Assembly: GCA_009845505.1 (NCBI GenBank)
Contig: VXZL01000173.1
Span: forward strand, 1 to 7,439
Length of the DNA stretch: 7,439 bases
Origin: Candidatus Poribacteria bacterium
GTDB lineage: Bacteria; Poribacteria; WGA-4E; WGA-3G
Reading direction: 5' to 3'
Position 1 is the first letter of the stretch. Each line of letters opens with the position of its first letter. A program made the translations under genes and the position numbers. Below the pieces are notes generated by a model. The model did no database searches. It saw nothing but the letters and a program-made list of their open reading frames with translations, and was not told where the DNA came from. Positions 1 through 5,169 of this stretch are shown one piece after another.

Positions 1-911
1 CCGTCGGCGTAAAGGCGTAGCGGGGTCTCTGCTTGAATGGTTATCCCACGGGTCTGATGTATGGAGACGGCTGGATGTGAAACGTGTCCGCCCCAGAAGA
101 GTGTCACTAAGAGCCGAAGTACCGTCAACGAGGAGACCGGACGGATAATACAGACATCAAAAAGTCCGTCGTCCATACGTGCGTCTGGAACAATTTGAAA
201 TCCGCCGCCGTACCGGTTTGTAATGCCGGTCGCAGCAAGGAGCAAAGAGCCCTCGTAAGTCCCGAAATCGCCTTCGATATGCACAACAGGCGGGTCGTAG
301 TAAAAGAGGGTCTCTACGGCGGCGAGGGCGTAGGAGGCTGTGCCTGCAAATACCGGTGTCCCTTTGGCAGCGCGGCGGCTGACTTCGGCATCGTAACCGC
401 ACGTGGCGATTGTGGTAAAATAGTGTTCATTGGCTTTCGGCTTTCGGCTTTCGGGAACCTTCAGTAAAGAGAGTTCCGGTGAAGTTCCACGTTCTTGCTG
501 ATGGCTGACCGCTGACTGCTGACCGCTATGATAGCACCGTCCTAAATCTACGTGGATAGGGGTGCCGGATAAAAGGGTTTGGATTGCTGCCTCCGGCTTC
601 AAGGGTACGCCGATAGCGGCGGCGAAATCGTTACCGCGTCCACATGGCAGGACTCCGAGAACTACATCTGGAATGGTCGCTATGCCGTTCACTACCTCGT
701 GCAGCGTTCCATCCCCACCGCAAGCAATTATGAATCGGACACCATCGGTGACGGCTTCGTGTGCGAAACGTTTTGCGTCGCCAGCTGCTGAAGTGAATAC
801 CAATTGCCCTTGCTGCCCGGATTCAGTGAGGGCGGCGTGTGCCTGTTCAGCAGTGCTTTTCGCTCTGCCTCTCCCGGAAATTGGATTTGCGATGAGGATG
901 AAGTGGTTCAT
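1..911 (-). CDS. Diacylglycerol/sphingosine-kinase-like lipid kinase, 3' end outside window
   Basis: Reading the minus strand from ATG 911-909 gives 303 uninterrupted codons that run off the window at position 1. The N-terminus (MNHFILIANPISGRGRA) is the nucleotide-binding start of the DAGK catalytic family (YegS/DgkB/BmrU type). GGDGT lies at residues 65-69, PCGRGND at 89-95 (commonly GTGND, here GRGND) and the DDG of the VPDARMDDG motif at 247-249. Such cytosolic or membrane-associated enzymes phosphorylate diacylglycerol or related lipids with ATP; the exact substrate cannot be told. Its start overlaps the protease stop by four bases (ATGA), which implies translational coupling. Family members are usually about 290-310 residues, so the 303 codons seen cover most of the protein. 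Residues about 127-160 are an in-frame, repeat-derived insertion between VDLGR and HYFTTIATCGYDAEV, where relatives have a turn of about four residues. The frame is intact, so I call it a gene rather than a pseudogene, but activity is uncertain. Confidence 0.9.
   Translation of the reverse strand, partial: MNHFILIANPISGRGRAKSTAEQAHAALTESGQQGQLVFTSAAGDAKRFAHEAVTDGVRFIIACGGDGTLHEVVNGIATIPDVVLGVLPCGRGNDFAAAIGVPLKPEAAIQTLLSGTPIHVDLGRCYHSGQQSAVSHQQERGTSPELSLLKVPESRKPKANEHYFTTIATCGYDAEVSRRAAKGTPVFAGTASYALAAVETLFYYDPPVVHIEGDFGTYEGSLLLAATGITNRYGGGFQIVPDARMDDGLFDVCIIRPVSSLTVLRLLVTLFWGGHVSHPAVSIHQTRGITIQAETPLRLYAD
432..531. repeat. Composite heptamer-repeat element inside the lipid kinase gene
   Basis: Two different period-7 tandem arrays flank an imperfect inverted repeat. 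On the plus strand, GGCTTTC occurs three times in perfect tandem at 432-452. At 497-524 there are four GCTGAYN units (GCTGATG, GCTGACC, GCTGACT, GCTGACC), followed by a decayed fifth ending at 531. Between them, GGAACCTTCA (454-463) and TGAAGTTCC (480-488) are complementary apart from one bulged base. The element spans about 100 bases and matches the roughly 33 extra residues in the kinase. Similar heptamer arrays (short tandemly repeated repetitive sequences) are known between genes in cyanobacteria; here the element lies within a reading frame and keeps it open. Confidence 0.75.
454..488. repeat. Imperfect inverted repeat between the two heptamer arrays
   Basis: GGAACCTTCA at 454-463 pairs with TGAAGTTCC at 480-488, leaving one unpaired C, around a 16-base loop. 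It could form a hairpin in the kinase mRNA or DNA and may be the core of the surrounding composite repeat. A function is not evident. Confidence 0.5.
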
Positions 912-3900
912 TTAATCACCGCGATTTTTCCTATTTTTTTTAGTGTATCAAATTCCAAGACGTAGATGTAGATACCGCTTGAAACATCCGCGGTGTTATT
1001 ACTTGTAAGCCACCACTCTTTGCGGTTGTGATCCTGTTCGGTTACGTTCAGCGTTTCGAGCAATACACCTCTGGCATCAAAGAGCTGGATACGCGTTCCG
1101 ACAGGGAGCCTGTCAAAAGTAATTACGCCTTTATCAGTCCTGTTCGGTCGTACCGGATTTGGATAGACGCGCACCTGTGTCAGATCCGACACGGCTGCGC
1201 CGACAACATTGGGTGGAATTTCAAGGGGGCGCGTGGCGGCGCGGATCGGGTTCTCGTCAATATCGGTTACGTTAGAAACGGTAATCTCGTATCGGTCAGG
1301 TTCAGCTGTCAAGGGTTGCCCGAAGTGTGCAAGCAGGCTATCTGCGTCAAATACTAACAGTGCGCGTGTGCCCATCCGATCACGGATAGCAGATTTCGGG
1401 GTTACACCATCAATGCGTTTCGTTACTCGTAGGATATACCGGTTTTCGTCCCCAACATTGAGGTCCATCCGCCGGTCAAACGTCACAATCACCCAGACAT
1501 TTCTCTGTAGAGATTCATCGGACATGTCAATTTGCGCGTCAACTTGTAAAGCGGACATCTCTCCTTCGGGACGGTGATAAACGGCGCGAACTAATTGCGG
1601 TGGTTCTCGCGGGGTCGCAGCGACAGCATCGGTGCGGCGGGTTTCGGACTCGTCAACCTGCGTTGTGACGGTGTACCAGTAGGTGTTGCCTTTCGTCACG
1701 CGGCGGTCAATGTATCTTGTGACCGTGAGATCTTCAGCGACTTTCTGAAAGTCGCTATCTGGCGGTGCTTTCTCTTTTTCGCCCTGTGCGCGGTAGACAG
1801 AAAAAAGGAGAGTTTGCTGCGAGAGCGGGCGGGGAGACCCCACCCCTACGGTTGTGTCGTCTGCCTGAGCGTCCCACGTAACTTGCACTGCCTTTTCAGT
1901 CAAGGGTCTCGCCTCAACGTTCCACGGTTTGCGGGTGTCAATAGAATTTGGATCTGTCGCGAAGATGGATTCAAAACGATAAATTCCATCTTCAAGGTTG
2001 ACATAAAATTCGTTAAAGTCGTTCTGATTGAGTTCCGCTGTTAAAAGCATTGGGGTCTCTTCCATCCTTCGATGCCAGAAGGGTCGCAACGTTGTGCCGT
2101 TCCATCTCATAACATAGAGGTTTGGATAGGTAGCGACAATGAGCTCATTATAGCCGTCTCGATCAAGATCTGCGATTGCGAGACTGTTCCCATACAGGCG
2201 ATGTGGTGCGACTGCGACAGTGGCATCACGCGCCCCGTCCGATAGCACAGCGTAGCCATTTGACGTGTGTGTAAAAACAAAGAATTTCCAGATCAGCGGT
2301 CCCGATGAGGGAAGATCGGGTAACGAGAGGAGTCCACCAACCACAAATTCCGGTTTGCCGTCTCCAGTGAGATCCCCCGAAGCGAATTGGGTGATGTCTT
2401 TGAGTGGGAGTTGCGTTTGCCATTCCAAGCGGAAGGTATTGCTGATAGTGGTAACTTCATAAAGAAAAAGTTCACCTTCGCTATCGCCTGCTACCAATTC
2501 TGTTCTCCCATCTTCATCGAAATCTGCAATAGCGAAGGTCTGCGCGAAGACATTAGAACCCGGGGACTCGTTAACTAGTACGGCTTTTTCGACATGCGCG
2601 TTTACGGTCGGGTCATATTCAAAAACGAGGAGCCGATCGTTTTTGTTATCCGCGCCAATGATCTCCTTTTGTCCATCACCATCTAAATCAGCGATAGTAC
2701 CGCCAGAGAGAAAAGGGGATTCCCATATAATTCGGTTTGGATATCCGTGTGGTACCGTGCTCTCAACGAGGAAGGTTCGCTCATCGTCGGTAGCAAGGAT
2801 TTCAAGGAGGGCATCACCGTCCGTATCATCTACCCTCCACGTGATGAACTTTTCGAGATTAGAGAGTCCATCTACACTTTCAACGGTGTGTGCCAACTCA
2901 TATTTACCCGTCGGAAGCCGTTCATAGATTGCGAGGATAGCGGTTTGCAGGTCGGTGTCGGTTCCATTCTCTAAGTCGAGCGGACTCCCGACGAGTTCCA
3001 ATAGCCCGTCGGCATCGAAGTCGGATGTGACACTTGCGATGTGGAGGGGTGGGATGTCGAGCGGTTTTTCAATGAACCCACTTGGTGAAACATATCCACC
3101 GACGACATCAATATCATAAAAAGCCCCGCCGTTGTCCTCCCGTGCTTTGAGGTTCGTCATATTCTCCGCTTCAACAAAGAACTGGTAAATCCCGGTCTCC
3201 AAGCCTAAGGAAAAGAAATGCTCTATGCCGAGATCGGTGGCTGTAACAGGTGCAAACGGAGCGAGGCTGCCTTTTCGGCGGTAATAGAGGGTGTTCTGAG
3301 TGATGTCGTCCGTTGCCCATGTGAAGACCGTAAGTCCGCGTTCACCATAAAGCGTCTCTGTTGCAGTAAGGGATATAATATGCGGAGGAGTGCGATCAAC
3401 ACTCAATACAACTTGGTCGTGTGTCTCTTGTCCATCCGTAGCAGTTGTCGTTAAACGGACGGTATAGATACCTTCAGGAACGGTCGTGGTATCCCAGACA
3501 GTAAGGATCTCACTGATTTTCTGTGTGTCGGTGGGTTGGGTGAAAGGCGTAAACGCCGTTGGAACAGTAGATGCCCCATAGCTGAGTTGCCACGAGCGGA
3601 ACTTATAGCCGCCAGCGGTGCCGATGACGGTAATAGCATCTGCGCCGCCGCTATTGGTTTCGGGAGCGAGAATGCGCGCTTGCAATGCGCCACTGGCGAG
3701 GAGTGCGCGTTCGGCATTGACAGTGCCAGCACCAACAAATCTCTCGTCTAATTCATCGCTATCTTCTCGATAAACTGGGTCGGCGGTGTTAATAAGTATA
3801 TGTCGGACTTCCTCGTGTGTCAGCCCAGGTCGCTTAGCGAGCATCAATGCTGCAACACCAGCGACATGTGGGGAAGCCATTGAGGTTCCTGTAAGCAGCC

Positions 3901-5071
3901 GATACTGATTATTAATCTGTGTGCTGAGAATTACATTGCCAGGGGCACCGATGTCTATAGCAGCACCGAAATTGGATTGGTAGAACCGCTGCTGATTCTG
4001 TTCGGTAGACGCGACGGCGATGACTTTGCGATAGGCAGCTGGAAAGATTGCCTCTGGTTTCTGGGAGTTGCCTGCAGCGGCGACCAATACCACACCGCGT
4101 GCATAGGCATAGTCGATTGCGTCTTGAATAACGAAAGAGCGATGCTCACTCCCCCAACTCATATTGATGACGCTTGCACCGTTGTCAGCGGCATAGACAA
4201 TTGCGGCAGCGGAGTCGTCATCCTGCATTCGTGAACTACCACCGAGTGAAAGTCCGGCACGTATCGCCATAAGCGGGCATTCCCAAGCGACTCCAGCGAT
4301 ACCGATGCCATTATCGGGCATCGCGCCGGCAATACCAGCGACATGTGTGCCGTGTCCGCTTTCATCAATTGGTTCGCTATCGCCTTCAATATAATCGCCC
4401 TCGGCTTGTAAGTTGGGTGCGTCGGTAAAATCCCAACCGTAGATGTCGTCAACGTAACCGTTGCCGTCATCGTCAAGACCATTATCTGGCACCTCGCCGG
4501 GATTTATCCACACTTTGGGTGCCAAATCATCATGTCTGTAATCAATCCCAGAGTCAATGATAGCAATCACGACCTCCCGATTCCCTTTTTCAATTGCCCA
4601 CGCCTGTGGTAATTTCATGAGTGGCAGACTCCACTGCTCAGGATATTTGGGATCGTTTGGAAAAACAGGGTCCGCCAGCGTTGGACGGAGATAGTTGTAC
4701 GCGACGCCCTCAACGAAAGGGCTCTGCTCATAAGCGGCTTTCAGTGCTTCAAGAGGGACATCAAGGGCAAAACGCAACAAATAGATACGCTTCAAATTTG
4801 GATTAAGTGAAGGGCGTGCAAGGTAAGGGAACAACGGGTGCAGCGATTCGACGTTATGTTTTGCGTGGAGAGCAGTGATGGGAGCGTTGGCGTGTAACCG
4901 TTCAAGATCTGCCGCTGCTTCTGGTGTCAAACGAATTAGCAACTCACCGGGGGTTATTTCGGCAGCGACAGCAGTGAAAGGCAAATTCTCCGGTTTCATT
5001 TGAGAGAACACAGAACAGACTGCCATTATTAAAAGTAGGATGGTAATCAACAAAACCTTGCGGTATTTCAT
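908..5071 (-). CDS. Secreted multidomain S8 (subtilisin-like) serine protease with FG-GAP propeller and sorting-type C-terminus
   Basis: This 1387-residue protein should be exported and cleave proteins outside the cell or at its surface. I chose ATG 5071 because it opens a clean signal peptide (MKYRK, then a leucine/isoleucine-rich core, ending near VFSQ). The frame stays open to a TTG at 5140, but that extension crosses a 10-bp hairpin. Neither start has a strong Shine-Dalgarno site. Order: propeptide-like region about 35-150; S8 catalytic domain about 150-460 with D173 (AIIDSGID), H240 (GHGTHVAG), oxyanion N335 (AAAGNS) and S397 (GTSMASPHVAG); a calcium-type insert (GLDDDGNGYVDD, about 198-209); two Ig-like domains about 465-657; seven FG-GAP-like motifs 684-1024; Fn3 about 1045-1157; SbsA-like Ig about 1158-1290; tail about 1300-1387 with VYPNPV, SGIYIYVLEF and a final KIGKIAVIK. 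The tail resembles type IX sorting or FlgD-like domains. Propeller and Ig modules probably bind surfaces or substrates. The catalytic set is complete, so an active enzyme is expected. Confidence 0.93.
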   Translation of the reverse strand: MKYRKVLLITILLLIMAVCSVFSQMKPENLPFTAVAAEITPGELLIRLTPEAAADLERLHANAPITALHAKHNVESLHPLFPYLARPSLNPNLKRIYLLRFALDVPLEALKAAYEQSPFVEGVAYNYLRPTLADPVFPNDPKYPEQWSLPLMKLPQAWAIEKGNREVVIAIIDSGIDYRHDDLAPKVWINPGEVPDNGLDDDGNGYVDDIYGWDFTDAPNLQAEGDYIEGDSEPIDESGHGTHVAGIAGAMPDNGIGIAGVAWECPLMAIRAGLSLGGSSRMQDDDSAAAIVYAADNGASVINMSWGSEHRSFVIQDAIDYAYARGVVLVAAAGNSQKPEAIFPAAYRKVIAVASTEQNQQRFYQSNFGAAIDIGAPGNVILSTQINNQYRLLTGTSMASPHVAGVAALMLAKRPGLTHEEVRHILINTADPVYREDSDELDERFVGAGTVNAERALLASGALQARILAPETNSGGADAITVIGTAGGYKFRSWQLSYGASTVPTAFTPFTQPTDTQKISEILTVWDTTTVPEGIYTVRLTTTATDGQETHDQVVLSVDRTPPHIISLTATETLYGERGLTVFTWATDDITQNTLYYRRKGSLAPFAPVTATDLGIEHFFSLGLETGIYQFFVEAENMTNLKAREDNGGAFYDIDVVGGYVSPSGFIEKPLDIPPLHIASVTSDFDADGLLELVGSPLDLENGTDTDLQTAILAIYERLPTGKYELAHTVESVDGLSNLEKFITWRVDDTDGDALLEILATDDERTFLVESTVPHGYPNRIIWESPFLSGGTIADLDGDGQKEIIGADNKNDRLLVFEYDPTVNAHVEKAVLVNESPGSNVFAQTFAIADFDEDGRTELVAGDSEGELFLYEVTTISNTFRLEWQTQLPLKDITQFASGDLTGDGKPEFVVGGLLSLPDLPSSGPLIWKFFVFTHTSNGYAVLSDGARDATVAVAPHRLYGNSLAIADLDRDGYNELIVATYPNLYVMRWNGTTLRPFWHRRMEETPMLLTAELNQNDFNEFYVNLEDGIYRFESIFATDPNSIDTRKPWNVEARPLTEKAVQVTWDAQADDTTVGVGSPRPLSQQTLLFSVYRAQGEKEKAPPDSDFQKVAEDLTVTRYIDRRVTKGNTYWYTVTTQVDESETRRTDAVAATPREPPQLVRAVYHRPEGEMSALQVDAQIDMSDESLQRNVWVIVTFDRRMDLNVGDENRYILRVTKRIDGVTPKSAIRDRMGTRALLVFDADSLLAHFGQPLTAEPDRYEITVSNVTDIDENPIRAATRPLEIPPNVVGAAVSDLTQVRVYPNPVRPNRTDKGVITFDRLPVGTRIQLFDARGVLLETLNVTEQDHNRKEWWLTSNNTADVSSGIYIYVLEFDTLKKIGKIAVIK
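1814..1852 (-). repeat. GC-rich hairpin mini-insert within the protease Fn3 domain
   Basis: Thirteen codons (TVGVGSPRPLSQQ, residues 1074-1086) sit between WDAQADDT and TLLFSVYRAQ, where Fn3 domains have a short loop; removing them leaves an ordinary Fn3 sequence. The DNA contains GGGCGGGG (1827-1834), loop AGA, CCCCACCC (1838-1845). In the mRNA this gives an 8-bp stem with one G-U wobble, next to GTAGGGG. It resembles GTAGGGG-type palindromic repeats found between genes in some bacterial phyla; that likeness is from memory. Confidence 0.55.
2000..3022 (-). repeat. Seven FG-GAP/VCBS-like calcium-motif repeats in the protease
   Basis: Seven copies of a DxDxDGxxELxxG-like motif recur 45-68 residues apart (1387-residue numbering): DFDADGLLELVG 684, DDTDGDALLEILA 748, DLDGDGQKEIIGA 795, DFDEDGRTELVAG 850, DLTGDGKPEFVVG 900, DLDRDGYNELIVA 968, and a decayed ELNQNDFNEFYV 1013. 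Such motifs lie in loops of integrin-alpha-like beta-propellers and bind calcium. Seven is the count of a closed seven-bladed propeller, so this region probably folds as one complete domain, with the last blade poorer in calcium ligands. Confidence 0.85.
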
Positions 5072-5169
5072 AATGGCTGTCAGCAGAGAAGTCTGAACGA
5101 TGAGAGCACCTGTCATCAGTACACGCACGACTGATGACAAGGCTCCGGTTATGTTGATCTGACGATAGG
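5072..5169 (-). other. Intergenic spacer between the binding-protein and protease genes
   Basis: Ninety-eight bases lie between the binding-protein stop (TAG, 5172-5170) and the chosen protease start. The spacer holds one perfect inverted repeat and no evident sigma-70 promoter or Shine-Dalgarno sequence just before ATG 5071. The two genes could be cotranscribed. Confidence 0.5.
5111..5139. repeat. Perfect 10-bp inverted repeat (hairpin) between genes
   Basis: TGTCATCAGT (5111-5120) and ACTGATGACA (5130-5139) are exact reverse complements around a nine-base loop. The hairpin lies about 31 bases past the binding-protein stop. It has no following U-run on the minus strand, so it does not look like an intrinsic terminator. 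It may protect the 3' end of the upstream message and thereby set unequal expression of the two genes. Its presence argues against the upstream TTG protease start. Confidence 0.65.

Noticed and set aside
432..531. CRISPR array or pseudogene-causing insertion
   Set aside because: Units are 7 bases without spacers, so not CRISPR; the kinase frame reads through without a stop and conserved motifs resume after it.
195..915. Plus-strand open frames in the first 915 bases
   Set aside because: The minus strand encodes clear lipid kinase motifs over the whole stretch, so these frames are shadows.
1595..2044. 149-codon open frame on the plus strand
   Set aside because: Antisense to the Fn3 and propeller end of the protease; composition is unlike a real protein and no family is recognisable.
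5005..5071. Protease as a lipoprotein because of the Cys in its signal peptide
   Set aside because: The residues before that Cys (MAV) do not fit a lipobox, and it lies within the hydrophobic core rather than at a cleavage site.
5111..5139. Intrinsic terminator
   Set aside because: No U-run follows the stem on either strand and the stem is not GC-rich.
5072..5140. TTG start at 5140 for the protease, adding 23 residues
   Set aside because: The extension spans the perfect hairpin and precedes a clean signal peptide starting at ATG 5071; it has no well-spaced ribosome site. Not fully excluded.
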